64,000 bases of DNA. Source: SIG636 sp045592105. GTDB lineage: Bacteria > Bacillota > Clostridia > Oscillospirales > CAG-382. Position numbers and translations under genes: made by a program. The notes beneath the pieces are model-generated. The model was given only the letters and a program-made list of their open reading frames with translations. It had not been told where the DNA came from and did not search any database. The stretch spans positions 1 to 64,000 of the forward strand of contig JAZNUB010000069.1 in NCBI GenBank assembly GCA_045592105.1, read 5' to 3'. Shown piece after piece: positions 1-8,475 of the stretch (the first letter of the stretch is position 1; the number at the start of each line of letters is the position of its first letter).

Positions 1-65
1 GGTACAAGTTCTTCTATGTACACCATTTCTAATTTTCTTTGTCTGTTTTTACCTTCTAATAGCAT
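1..65 (-). CDS. IS1182-like transposase, N-terminal fragment (runs off the window)
   Basis: Only the first 21 codons are inside the window, read leftward from an ATG at 65 with a GAGGGG ribosome binding site just upstream. The visible protein contains RQRKLEMVYIEELV, which resembles the opening of IS1182-family transposases (a basic stretch, then a 'xLExVxxEELVPxDHLLRKI' type segment). The catalytic DDE domain would lie outside the window, so the family call rests on the N-terminus alone. A DUF or regulatory gene with a similar start is possible. If it is an insertion sequence, its end falls somewhere between this start and the pnp terminator. Confidence 0.45.
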   Translation of the reverse strand, partial: MLLEGKNRQRKLEMVYIEELV

Positions 66-101
66 ATTTACCCCTCACTCACACCCGTTTTCTATGCTTT
101 T

Positions 102-110
102 ATTATACCA
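102..110 (-). promoter_or_regulatory. Extended -10 promoter of the transposase-like gene
   Basis: On the minus strand TGG is followed directly by TATAAT, an extended -10 element, 37 bases before the ATG at 65. No good -35 was seen. Confidence 0.45.
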
Positions 111-140
111 CACCTCCCCAACTTTTTAAAGCTTTTTTGT

Positions 141-177
141 AAAAAAAGACCGCTGACTTTTATCTTTGTCAGCGGTC
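141..177 (-). terminator. Terminator of rpsO-pnp
   Basis: A 10-bp perfect stem (GACCGCTGAC with GTCAGCGGTC, 148-157 and 168-177) with a 10-base loop is followed on the minus strand by seven T residues. It lies 37 bases past the pnp stop. Confidence 0.9.
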
Positions 178-213
178 TGAGGGCTGCTTTTAAAGCAACC
201 CTTGTTTTTATTC

Positions 214-2304
214 TTAGTCTTCCAACGCATCCTTGCGGGAAAGATTAATTCTGCCTTGGTCATCAATCTCGATAACCTTAACTTTAATCTCGTCCCCAAC
301 AGAAACAACGTCCTCAACCTTGGCGATACGCTTTTTGTCAAGCTTGGAGATGTGAACAAGACCTTCTTTACCGGGTGCGAATTCAACAAACGCACCAAAG
401 GTTAAAATTCTTGTAACCTTGCCAACAAAAACAGTACCAACCTCGGGGTCAAACGCGATAGCCTTAACGATTTCAAGCGCCTTGTAGCCTGCATCCTTGT
501 CAACCGCTGCTATAAATACGGAGCCATCGTCTTCAATATCAATTTTTGCACCGGTATCAGCACAAATCTTTTGAATAACCTTACCGCCCGTACCGATAAC
601 CTCGCGGATCTTGTCCACAGGTATCTTGGTGGAAATCATCTTGGGAGCGTACTTGGAAACGTCCTCTCTGGGCTCTGCAATGCAGGGGGTGATTATATCG
701 TCAATGATATAGAATCTGCCCTTGCGTGTGGTATCCAAAGCAGAACGGATTATCTCAGGTGTCAAACCGTCAATCTTAAGGTCCATCTGGATAGAGGTTA
801 TACCCTTCTTAGTACCTGCAACCTTAAAGTCCATATCGCCAAAGAAGTCCTCAAGACCTTGGATGTCAATCATAGTCATCCATCTTTCGCCTTCGGTGAT
901 AAGACCGCAGGAGATACCAGCAACAGGTGCAGTAATCGGAACGCCTGCATCCATAAGAGCAAGCGTAGAACCGCATACAGAAGCCTGAGAGGTGGAACCG
1001 TTAGAGGAAACAACCTCACTAACCACGCGGATAGCGTAAGGGAAGTCTTCCTTAGAGGGAAGAACGGGCTCAAGCGATCTTTCAGCTAAAGCACCGTGGC
1101 CTATCTCACGCCTGCCGGGGCTTCTGGATGCCTTAGCTTCGCCAACGGAGAAGCCGGGCATATTATAGTGGTGCATATAACGCTTTGTGTCTTCAGGGTC
1201 GATACCGTCAAGAAGCTGCTGCTCTCTAACGGGAGCAAGCGTTGCAACGGAGCAAACCTGCGTTTGCCCTCTGGTAAACATACCAGAACCGTGTGTACGG
1301 GGAAGTATGCCAACCTCTGCAGCCAAGGGACGAATCTCGTCCATCCTTCTGCCGTCAACACGCTTCTGCTCGGTAAGCAACCAATGGCGAACTATCTTCT
1401 TCTGAAGCTTATACATACATTCGTCTATCAAAGGCTTGCTGTCGGGATAATCCTCCTCAAGCTCTTCGTACAAACGCTCGTATATGGGCTGAAGCCTTGC
1501 ATCACGCACGCTCTTGTCATCGGTATCAAGCGCAAGCTTAACATCCTCTGCAACCAAAGCCTCGATCCTGTCAAACAAATCGTGGTCAACCTCGCAGGAG
1601 GGATACTCAAACTTAGGCTTGCCGATTTCTGCAACGATGCTATCAATAAAGTCGATAAGCGGCTTAATAACCTCGTGCGCAAGCATAATGCCTTCATAAA
1701 CCGTGTCGTCATCAACTTCCTTTGCGCCTGCTTCTATCATTACAACCTTCTGCTTGGAGGCTGCAACGGTAAGCTCAAGCTCGTTATTTTCTCTCTGCTC
1801 TGCAGTGGGGTTTACAACAAGCTTGCCGTCTACCAAACCGATGGATGCGCCTGCAATGGGGCCGTTCCACGGAATGTCGGAAATGGAAAGGGCAATGGAC
1901 GCACCGATCATACCTGCTATTTCGGGAGAACAGTCAGGGTCAACGGACATAACCATAAGGTTAAGCACAACGTCGTTCCTTAAATCCTTGGGGAAAAGCG
2001 GTCTGATAGGGCGGTCGATAACACGGCTGGTGAGTATAGCGCTTTGACCGGGACGGCCCTCGCGCCTGTTCCAGCTGCCGGGGATCCTGCCAACGGAATA
2101 AAGCCTCTCCTCAAAGTCCACGGAAAGGGGAAGGAAGTCTATACCGTCACGAGGGGCTTTGGAAGCCGTTGCTGTGGCAAGTATAACCGTTTCACCGTAG
2201 CGAACTAAGCAGGAGCCGTTAGCAAGTTGCGCCATCTTGCCGGTTTCAACAACAAAAGGTCTGCCGGCATAGGTGGTCTCAAAAACTTTGTAATTCTCAA
2301 ACAT
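214..2304 (-). CDS. pnp: Polyribonucleotide nucleotidyltransferase (PNPase)
   Basis: This 696-residue protein is the phosphorolytic 3'-5' exoribonuclease that degrades mRNA to nucleoside diphosphates. It shows the full family layout: a first RNase PH domain (about 10-145), an alpha-helical linker, a second RNase PH domain (about 310-530) with the catalytic GDMDFKVAGT segment, a KH domain (about 550-610, VIGTGGKVIQ) and a C-terminal S1 domain (about 620-690, GTVFVGKVTRI). The length is normal. It lies 16 bases downstream of rpsO, the classic rpsO-pnp pairing, and ends at a strong terminator. Confidence 0.97.
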   Translation of the reverse strand: MFENYKVFETTYAGRPFVVETGKMAQLANGSCLVRYGETVILATATASKAPRDGIDFLPLSVDFEERLYSVGRIPGSWNRREGRPGQSAILTSRVIDRPIRPLFPKDLRNDVVLNLMVMSVDPDCSPEIAGMIGASIALSISDIPWNGPIAGASIGLVDGKLVVNPTAEQRENNELELTVAASKQKVVMIEAGAKEVDDDTVYEGIMLAHEVIKPLIDFIDSIVAEIGKPKFEYPSCEVDHDLFDRIEALVAEDVKLALDTDDKSVRDARLQPIYERLYEELEEDYPDSKPLIDECMYKLQKKIVRHWLLTEQKRVDGRRMDEIRPLAAEVGILPRTHGSGMFTRGQTQVCSVATLAPVREQQLLDGIDPEDTKRYMHHYNMPGFSVGEAKASRSPGRREIGHGALAERSLEPVLPSKEDFPYAIRVVSEVVSSNGSTSQASVCGSTLALMDAGVPITAPVAGISCGLITEGERWMTMIDIQGLEDFFGDMDFKVAGTKKGITSIQMDLKIDGLTPEIIRSALDTTRKGRFYIIDDIITPCIAEPREDVSKYAPKMISTKIPVDKIREVIGTGGKVIQKICADTGAKIDIEDDGSVFIAAVDKDAGYKALEIVKAIAFDPEVGTVFVGKVTRILTFGAFVEFAPGKEGLVHISKLDKKRIAKVEDVVSVGDEIKVKVIEIDDQGRINLSRKDALED

Positions 2305-2320
2305 ACAATCTTCTTCTCTC

Positions 2321-2587
2321 TTACTTTCTCAAACCGAGTCTTTCGATAATGGAACGATAACGGCTAATATCATTTTTGATAAGATAGTTAAGGAACTTCT
2401 TTCTCTTACCAACCATCTGCTGCAAACCTCTTCTGGAATGATGGTCATGAGGGTTAGCCTTAAGGTGCTGGGTAAGGGAATTGATTCTGTTAGTGAGTAC
2501 AGCGATTTGAACCTCGGGAGAACCCGTGTCACCCTCGTGAACTGCAAACTCCTTGATAATAGCCTGTTTTGTTTCCTTGGAAATCAT
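2321..2587 (-). CDS. rpsO: 30S ribosomal protein S15
   Basis: The 88-residue protein has the whole S15 pattern: VHEGDTGSPEVQIAVLT near residue 18, then NPHDHHSRRGLQQMVGKRKKFL, ending in a basic segment. It binds the central domain of 16S rRNA early in small-subunit assembly. The ATG at 2587 follows a GGAGG site at 2594-2598. It is the first gene of an rpsO-pnp transcript with a promoter at 2726-2754 and a leader of about 130 bases that may serve autoregulation. Confidence 0.98.
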   Translation of the reverse strand: MISKETKQAIIKEFAVHEGDTGSPEVQIAVLTNRINSLTQHLKANPHDHHSRRGLQQMVGKRKKFLNYLIKNDISRYRSIIERLGLRK

Positions 2588-2718
2588 GTTTTACCTCCAT
2601 AAATTCTTTTCGGGAAAGCTTGGCAATAGGTGGGTAAAGCAGAGCGTACAAAGCGCCCCTGTATCCTAAAACCGAGCCAACCGTTTTTTTAGTTTGTTAG
2701 CAAGCTTTGCCTCACTAA
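2588..2718 (-). promoter_or_regulatory. Structured 5' leader of rpsO, possible S15 autoregulatory element
   Basis: Between the promoter and rpsO lies a leader of about 130 bases. In RNA sense it begins with GTTAG and CTAAC arms around AAAGCTTG, and the complementary CAAGCTTT occurs near the ribosome binding site. A GCG/CGC hairpin (GCGCTTTGTACGC) sits between them. S15 represses its own translation through leader RNA structure in several bacteria. That this leader does so is inference. Confidence 0.35.
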
Positions 2719-2725
2719 CCAAGCT

Positions 2726-2754
2726 ATATTAACATAAAAATCCTGCCTTGTAAA
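2726..2754 (-). promoter_or_regulatory. SigA-type promoter of rpsO-pnp
   Basis: On the minus strand TTTACA (2749-2754) and TAATAT (2726-2731) are separated by 17 bases. Confidence 0.7.
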
Positions 2755-2911
2755 TAGTTTTTTAGGAAAAAAACAGAAAAATTAATATCTTTGTTTTAGT
2801 TTTGCATTATATAAATTGCACAACAGTGCTGTAATTATGTTTTTAAATGCGTGATTTTTTATAAAAAGTATAAAAATACGGCGTTTATATAATGTATCAC
2901 TGAAAATACAC
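2755..2911. other. AT-rich intergenic spacer
   Basis: This spacer separates the divergent rpsO and WG-repeat transcription units. It is AT-rich and apart from a short GCAC/GTGC-like repeat near 2820 nothing recognisable was seen. Confidence 0.5.
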
Positions 2912-2940
2912 TTGCAAAACACAAGTTGTTGGTGTATACT
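2912..2940 (+). promoter_or_regulatory. Promoter of the WG-repeat gene and probably of the glycogen operon
   Basis: TTGCAA (2912-2917) and TATACT (2935-2940) are 17 bases apart. No later promoter of this quality was seen before 15476, so it may drive the whole glycogen set. Confidence 0.55.
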
Positions 2941-2983
2941 ATAATACGAATAATGCTATAAAGGCGGTACTGTTGCTAATTAT

Positions 2984-4204
2984 ATGAAAAAACGCATTTT
3001 GGTTAATCTTTTACAATATATAGGTGCTTTTGCGCTTTTGATATGCACCGTGCTTTTTATATATGCCTTTGAGGCGGGCAAGCTTCCTTTTATGGATAGC
3101 GATTATTTGGACGCGCGTGAAGAAGCGGCACTTAACGCTTCGCCGGAGGTAGAGCAGGGGGGCGATGCTTCACAGCAGCCGCCCGTTCAAGAAACTGCCG
3201 CAACCTATATTGGAAAGCTTTCCAAGGCTGATAAAGACGTTGTGCCGTATGAAGGCTTGTTTGGAAGCGATTCGAAAATTGCAGTGCGCTCTCTTTCGGG
3301 GCTTAACCTTTCCGCCGCAACAAGGCTTGATATCTGTATGGGCTACGTTATCGCCAATGATAACGGCAAGGTTTCTGCCGTTTATGACAACGTGCTTAAC
3401 GATGTAAGCGCGGTGCTTAACGGCTACAGCTTAACGTTTAAAAGGGATGCCCTCGGCAGGCCTTTGCTTTACGGCGCGGATGGGCACGTTTATCTTGATA
3501 ACGGCGCTTTGCTTCCTGCCGATTATGACAAATATAATTTGGACAAGGGCTTGAACTGTGAATATCCTTCCTACCTTTCGGGCTATAACGCGGAGTATTC
3601 CGTGTTTGAGGAAGGCGGTATGTTTGGCTTACGGAAGGTGGCGGACGGTACCGTTATTATCCCTGCAAAATATGTTGACGTGTACGGAGTAAGCGAGGAG
3701 CGAAGCATAGCGGTTGATAAGGACAACCGCCTGTATATGTTTGATACAAACGGTAAGCTTATAAGCAACAGCTATTATGCTACTGAGGATGACGGGGCTT
3801 CTGCAATTGGCTATTTCTTCGTGCGTAAAGGTCTTACAAGGGCGCGCAACTCTTCGGGCGAGGAGATAATTCTTAGGGCGGATGGTAGTGTGTTCCAAAT
3901 CCCTTCAGGTTTTAGTGTGTTAGCTTATTCGGACGGTGCAATACTTTTAAAGGGGCAAAAGGGCTACGGTTATATGCTGTATAACGGGAAATGGCTTTGC
4001 GCTCCGGACTATGAGATGGCACAGCCCTTTAACGAGGGGCTTGCCGTGGTTTGCGATAAAAGCGGCTTGTACGGTATGATAGATTTAAGCGGCACAACGG
4101 TTGTACCGCATTTATTCAACAGCTTAAGCAACAGCTCTGATGGGGTTGTAGTTGCATATACACAAAAATTCGGTTATTACATTTTAAACAAAATAGCGGC
4201 ATAA
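2984..4204 (+). CDS. Membrane-anchored WG-repeat protein
   Basis: The 406-residue protein has one N-terminal hydrophobic segment (about 8-27) and a predicted extracytoplasmic body. The body holds WG/KWG-type beta repeats, for example MFGLRKVADGTVIIPAKY (near 208) and SGLYGMIDLSGTTVVPH (near 358), which resemble the 'yGyid..G..vip.kYd' consensus. Such repeats mark surface proteins of unknown, possibly ligand- or sugar-binding, role. Only 26 bases separate it from glgB and no terminator intervenes, so it is probably co-transcribed with the glycogen genes. Whether it has a role in glycogen metabolism is not known. The spacing between the AAAGGCGG site and the ATG is unusually long (about 15 bases). 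Confidence 0.7.
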   Translation: MKKRILVNLLQYIGAFALLICTVLFIYAFEAGKLPFMDSDYLDAREEAALNASPEVEQGGDASQQPPVQETAATYIGKLSKADKDVVPYEGLFGSDSKIAVRSLSGLNLSAATRLDICMGYVIANDNGKVSAVYDNVLNDVSAVLNGYSLTFKRDALGRPLLYGADGHVYLDNGALLPADYDKYNLDKGLNCEYPSYLSGYNAEYSVFEEGGMFGLRKVADGTVIIPAKYVDVYGVSEERSIAVDKDNRLYMFDTNGKLISNSYYATEDDGASAIGYFFVRKGLTRARNSSGEEIILRADGSVFQIPSGFSVLAYSDGAILLKGQKGYGYMLYNGKWLCAPDYEMAQPFNEGLAVVCDKSGLYGMIDLSGTTVVPHLFNSLSNSSDGVVVAYTQKFGYYILNKIAA

Positions 4205-4230
4205 ACGCTTTCCGAAACGGAGGTTTAGGC

Positions 4231-6108
4231 ATGGCAAACGATATTGCTTTATATCTGTTCAAGCAAGGCACGAATTTTAAAGCGTACGATTACCTTGGCG
4301 CTCACAGAACAGGGGAGGACGAGTATACATTCCGCGTTTGGGCGCCGAACGCAAACGCTGTTTTTCTTGCAGGGGATTTTAACAATTGGCTTGCGGATAT
4401 CCCGATGCAGAATACGGATGGGGTGTGGAGCGTAACCGTAAAGGGCTTAAATCTGGGCAACGGCGAAAGATATAAATATATAATAGAGCGTAACGGTATA
4501 CGCTTTTTTAAGGCGGACCCTTATGCGTTCTTTTCGGAAACTCTTGCAAACACCGCTTCTCGCTTGTACGAGCTTGAAGGGTTTAAGTGGGAGGACGAAG
4601 CGTATTTAAAGTACAGAGAGGAAAACTTTGGTTGCTTGAAGGATTGCTATATGCCCTCAGTACCGATGAATATTTACGAGGTGCATCTCGGCTCTTGGCA
4701 AAGAGATGCAGACGGCGGCTATCTTAATTACAGAGAGCTGGCAGACAGGCTTTCGGCATACGTTAAGCGTATGGGGTATACGCATATAGAGCTTATGCCC
4801 GTGGCAGAGCATCCGTTTGACGGCTCCTGGGGCTATCAGGTGTGCGGCTATTACGCGCCCACTTCGCGTTTCGGCACTCCGCACGATTTTATGTATTTCG
4901 TTAATAAGATGCATTCTGTCGGCATTGGCGTTATTATGGACTGGGTGCCCGCGCATTTCCCTAAGGATGCGCACGGCCTTTACGAGTTTGACGGTAGCCC
5001 GCTTTACGAGTATCAGGGCTATGACCGTATGGAGCAAAGGGAATGGGGAACGCGTTGCTTTGACGTTGCGAGGAACGAGGTGCAAAGCTTCCTTATATCT
5101 AACGCAATGTTTTGGATAGAGAAATATCATATAGACGGTTTGCGTGTTGATGCGGTAAGCTCTATGCTGTATCTTGATTACGGCAGAAGGCCGGGGGAAT
5201 GGACCCCGAACCCAGATGGAAGCAATATCAACATCCAATCGGTACACTTTTTCAAAAAGCTTGGCGGCGAGATTAAGAATTTCCATCCCGATGTGCTGTT
5301 GATAGCAGAGGAAGCAACAGATTATATGGGCGTTACCAGAAAAGACGGGCTTTCTTTTGATATGAAGTGGAATATGGGTTGGATGAACGATACGCTTAAG
5401 TATATAGAAACCGATTCGCTGTATCGCAAGAATATGCACGAGAAGATGACCTTCTCTATGATGTACGCCTTTAACGAAAGGTTTATACTTCCCATATCGC
5501 ACGATGAGGTTGTGCACGGTAAGAAATCGCTTGTTGATAAAATGGCAGGTGACTATTATCAAAAATTTGCCTGTGCAAGAACGTATCTTGGATATATGAT
5601 GACGCATCCGGGCAAAAAGCTTTTGTTTATGGGCTCGGAGTTTGCACAGTTTAGAGAATGGGATTTTGCCAATTCGCTTGAATGGTTTATGCTGGATTAC
5701 GATATGCACGCAAAGTTCCAGCTTTTCGTATCGGAGCTTAATGCGTTTTATCTTGAGAACCCTGAGCTTTGGGAGCAGGATGGCTCCTGGGCGGGCTTTG
5801 AGTGGATAGATGCAGACAGAAGGGATGATAACACCCTACTGTATCGCCGCATAGCCAAGAACGGCAGTACACTTAGCATTGTATTGAACTTTGCGCCTGT
5901 TGTGCGCTATTACAACATCCCTTTGAAAAGGGACGGTATGTATGCAGAGGTATTCAATAGCGATGAAGAGAAATACGGCGGCGGTGGTGTAACAAACAAG
6001 GTACCGCAAATGGCGTTTAAGCAATACGGCGGCTACGGTATAAATATAACCGTACCTCCGCTTGGTTTTACAGTAATAAAAGGAATTGAAGGGAATGACG
6101 AGGCATGA
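4231..6108 (+). CDS. glgB: 1,4-alpha-glucan (glycogen) branching enzyme
   Basis: This 625-residue GH13 enzyme transfers alpha-1,4 chains to make alpha-1,6 branches. An N-terminal CBM48 domain (about 18-110, YTFRVWAPNANAVFLAGDFN) precedes the catalytic barrel. Visible catalytic motifs are DWVPAHFPKDAHG, GLRVDAVSSMLYLDY (nucleophile Asp), LIAEEATDY (acid/base Glu) and LPISHDEVVHGKKS (transition-state Asp). The length is typical. It has a GGAGG site before the ATG, and its stop overlaps the glgC start by 4 bases, indicating translational coupling in the glg operon. Confidence 0.96.
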   Translation: MANDIALYLFKQGTNFKAYDYLGAHRTGEDEYTFRVWAPNANAVFLAGDFNNWLADIPMQNTDGVWSVTVKGLNLGNGERYKYIIERNGIRFFKADPYAFFSETLANTASRLYELEGFKWEDEAYLKYREENFGCLKDCYMPSVPMNIYEVHLGSWQRDADGGYLNYRELADRLSAYVKRMGYTHIELMPVAEHPFDGSWGYQVCGYYAPTSRFGTPHDFMYFVNKMHSVGIGVIMDWVPAHFPKDAHGLYEFDGSPLYEYQGYDRMEQREWGTRCFDVARNEVQSFLISNAMFWIEKYHIDGLRVDAVSSMLYLDYGRRPGEWTPNPDGSNINIQSVHFFKKLGGEIKNFHPDVLLIAEEATDYMGVTRKDGLSFDMKWNMGWMNDTLKYIETDSLYRKNMHEKMTFSMMYAFNERFILPISHDEVVHGKKSLVDKMAGDYYQKFACARTYLGYMMTHPGKKLLFMGSEFAQFREWDFANSLEWFMLDYDMHAKFQLFVSELNAFYLENPELWEQDGSWAGFEWIDADRRDDNTLLYRRIAKNGSTLSIVLNFAPVVRYYNIPLKRDGMYAEVFNSDEEKYGGGGVTNKVPQMAFKQYGGYGINITVPPLGFTVIKGIEGNDEA

Positions 6109-7322
6109 TTAAAAAGAAAGAATGCGTGGCAATGCTTCTTGCAGGTGGTCAAGGCAGCAGATTGTATTTGCTAACCCAGCGCGTTGCAAAGCCTGCCGTA
6201 TCCTTTGGCAGTAAGTACAGGATAATTGACTTTACGCTTTCAAATTGCATTAACTCGGGTATAGACACGGTTGGCGTGCTAACCCAGTATCAGCCCCTTG
6301 CATTAAACGAATATATCGGCAACGGCCAACCTTGGGATTTGGACCGTACCTTTGGCGGCGTAATGGTTTTACCTCCGTATCAGGGGCAAAACCGTGCGGA
6401 TTGGTATAAGGGCACTGCAAACGCCATTTATCAAAACCTGCATTTTCTTGATAAGTACGACCCTGATTATGTTGTGGTTCTTTCCGGTGACCATATATAT
6501 AAGATGGATTACAGCGCAATGGTGGATTTCCATAAGCGTATGGGTGCCGCTTGTACGATAGCTGTTATAGACGTGCCGATAGAGGAGGCAAATCGTTTCG
6601 GTATAATGAACACTACCGATGATTTGCGTGTTTACGAGTTTGAGGAGAAGCCTAAGAATCCCAAAAGCACTAAAGCATCTATGGGCGTTTACGTATTCTC
6701 TAAGGATAAGCTTTACGATTATCTTATAGCAGACGAAGCTGATGAAACCAGCGAAAAGGACTTTGGTAAAAACGTTATCCCCGCAATGCTTGCAGGCGGT
6801 GAAAAGCTTTACGCCTACCCCTTTAAGGGCTATTGGAAAGACGTTGGCACGATAGATTCGCTGTGGGAAGCTAATATGGATTTGTTGGGGGACAGACCTG
6901 CGCTAAACCTTAACAATTCAAGCTGGCGCATTTTTTCTCGCCATGCATCTAACCCTCCGCACTTTTTGGGCTACGGCGCAGAGGTTGAGAATAGCCTTAT
7001 AACAGGCGGCTGTGAGATATACGGCACGGTTATTAACAGCGTGCTTTCGGGTGGCGTTAAGGTTGCAAAGGGCGCAGTTGTGCGGGATAGCATTATCATG
7101 CGTGATTGTGTGATTTCCGAAAACGCAACCGTTGAGTATTCTATTATGGATAGTGATACCGTTGTTGGCGTAAACTCCAAGGTTGGTGAGGCTAAGGAGC
7201 AGGGCAAGGGTATTGCGCTTATCGGCTCCGGCCTTGATATAAAGGCGGGCACGGTTATACCCGGCGGTGTTCGTGCGGACGAGGCGTATTTAAATAAACT
7301 GTACGAAGGGAAGGAGGAGTAA
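6105..7322 (+). CDS. glgC: Glucose-1-phosphate adenylyltransferase, catalytic subunit
   Basis: The 405-residue enzyme makes ADP-glucose from glucose 1-phosphate and ATP, the committed step of glycogen synthesis. The nucleotide-binding motif LAGGQGSRLYLLT is at residues 12-24, followed by KPAVSFGSKYRIIDFTLSN and YKGTANAIYQN. A C-terminal left-handed beta-helix region (about 290-400) carries hexapeptide-like repeats. Its start overlaps glgB. It is followed after 3 bases by glgD, the usual Bacillota arrangement in which GlgC and GlgD form a mixed tetramer. Confidence 0.96.
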   Translation: MIKKKECVAMLLAGGQGSRLYLLTQRVAKPAVSFGSKYRIIDFTLSNCINSGIDTVGVLTQYQPLALNEYIGNGQPWDLDRTFGGVMVLPPYQGQNRADWYKGTANAIYQNLHFLDKYDPDYVVVLSGDHIYKMDYSAMVDFHKRMGAACTIAVIDVPIEEANRFGIMNTTDDLRVYEFEEKPKNPKSTKASMGVYVFSKDKLYDYLIADEADETSEKDFGKNVIPAMLAGGEKLYAYPFKGYWKDVGTIDSLWEANMDLLGDRPALNLNNSSWRIFSRHASNPPHFLGYGAEVENSLITGGCEIYGTVINSVLSGGVKVAKGAVVRDSIIMRDCVISENATVEYSIMDSDTVVGVNSKVGEAKEQGKGIALIGSGLDIKAGTVIPGGVRADEAYLNKLYEGKEE

Positions 7323-7325
7323 GCT

Positions 7326-8456
7326 ATGGCAGGAGTAGTTGGTATAATATTTTCTAATATACACGACCAGAACGTTAGCGAGCTGACGAGAAGAAGAACT
7401 ATGGCAAGCATTCCCTTTGGGTGCAGATACCGCCTTATAGATTTTACTCTTTCCAATCTTGTTAATTCGGGTATAACCCACGTTGGCGTGGTAACGCATT
7501 ATAATTATCAATCTTTAATGGACCATATCGGCACAGGTAAGGATTGGGATTTGGCGCGCAGAAGCGGTGGTATAAAGATTTTGCCTCCGTACATAACAGC
7601 TTTTGCCAATGCACAGAACAATCTGTACAATACAAGGCTTGAAGCTGTTAAAAGCATGATAGAGTTTATATCCTGCTGTACCGAGGAATACGTTCTGCTT
7701 TCGGATTGCGACGTTATATGTAATATAGATTTAAGCGAAATGATAAACGAGCATATAGCTACCGGCGCGGATATAACCATGGCTGTAAAGCGTATGTACC
7801 TAACGCCCGCGGTTAAGAATATGGAGGTTGTTGATTCCGATGCAGACGGTAGAATAACCGACGTTGCGGAATGCGGCGGCATAGTTTCAGGGTATAGGGA
7901 CGTTAATCTTAACATTATGATAATGCGCCGCAAGTATCTTGAAAACGTTATTTTGGATGCATCTGCACACGGATACTCCAGCTTTACTAAGGACGTTATC
8001 GGCAGAAATATAGAAAACTGCGATTTCCGCATTTTCCGTTATGACAGTTATTTTGCAACGATAAATTCGCTCACCGATTACTATATGTGCAGTATGGACC
8101 TTTTAAGCTCCTCTGCAAGGGATAGCTTGTTTAACGTTAAAAACCGCCCCGTTTACACAAAGATACGCAACTCCAGCCCCACGGTGTACGAGGAGGGAAG
8201 CAACGTTAAAAATTCGCTTATTGCAGACGGTTGCGTGATATACGGAACAGTTGAAAATTCAATACTTTTCCGTGGTGTAAAGGTTGGTAAGAATACCGTA
8301 ATTAAGAACTCCATACTTATGCAGGACACTCTTGTTGGTGAGAATGTAAGCTTAAACTGCGTAATAACGGATAAGGATGTTGTTATACGGGACGGCAGAA
8401 CGCTTTCCGGTCACGAAACAAGGCCGTTTTTCATTGATAAGCTTACGGTGGTATAA
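7326..8456 (+). CDS. glgD: Glucose-1-phosphate adenylyltransferase regulatory subunit
   Basis: The 376-residue paralogue of GlgC keeps the PFGCRYRLIDFTLSNLVNSGI segment and the C-terminal hexapeptide helix, but lacks the GGGxGxRL nucleotide-binding loop at its N-terminus (it opens MAGVVGIIFSNIHDQN). This is the hallmark of GlgD, a subunit with little catalysis of its own that activates GlgC. An AAGGAGGA ribosome binding site overlaps the glgC stop, so translation is probably coupled. Confidence 0.93.
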   Translation: MAGVVGIIFSNIHDQNVSELTRRRTMASIPFGCRYRLIDFTLSNLVNSGITHVGVVTHYNYQSLMDHIGTGKDWDLARRSGGIKILPPYITAFANAQNNLYNTRLEAVKSMIEFISCCTEEYVLLSDCDVICNIDLSEMINEHIATGADITMAVKRMYLTPAVKNMEVVDSDADGRITDVAECGGIVSGYRDVNLNIMIMRRKYLENVILDASAHGYSSFTKDVIGRNIENCDFRIFRYDSYFATINSLTDYYMCSMDLLSSSARDSLFNVKNRPVYTKIRNSSPTVYEEGSNVKNSLIADGCVIYGTVENSILFRGVKVGKNTVIKNSILMQDTLVGENVSLNCVITDKDVVIRDGRTLSGHETRPFFIDKLTVV

Positions 8457-8475
8457 ACCGAGGGAGGTTGTTGAT

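Noticed and set aside
1096..1983. Long open frame antisense to pnp
   Set aside because: It is a shadow of pnp, has no ribosome binding site and no domain, and pnp is certain.
4657..5709. 350-codon open frame antisense to glgB
   Set aside because: It results from codon bias in glgB and has no recognisable motif or start signals.
8377..8475. N-terminal extension of GlgA into glgD
   Set aside because: The ATG at 8476 has a good SD and gives the normal family N-terminus.
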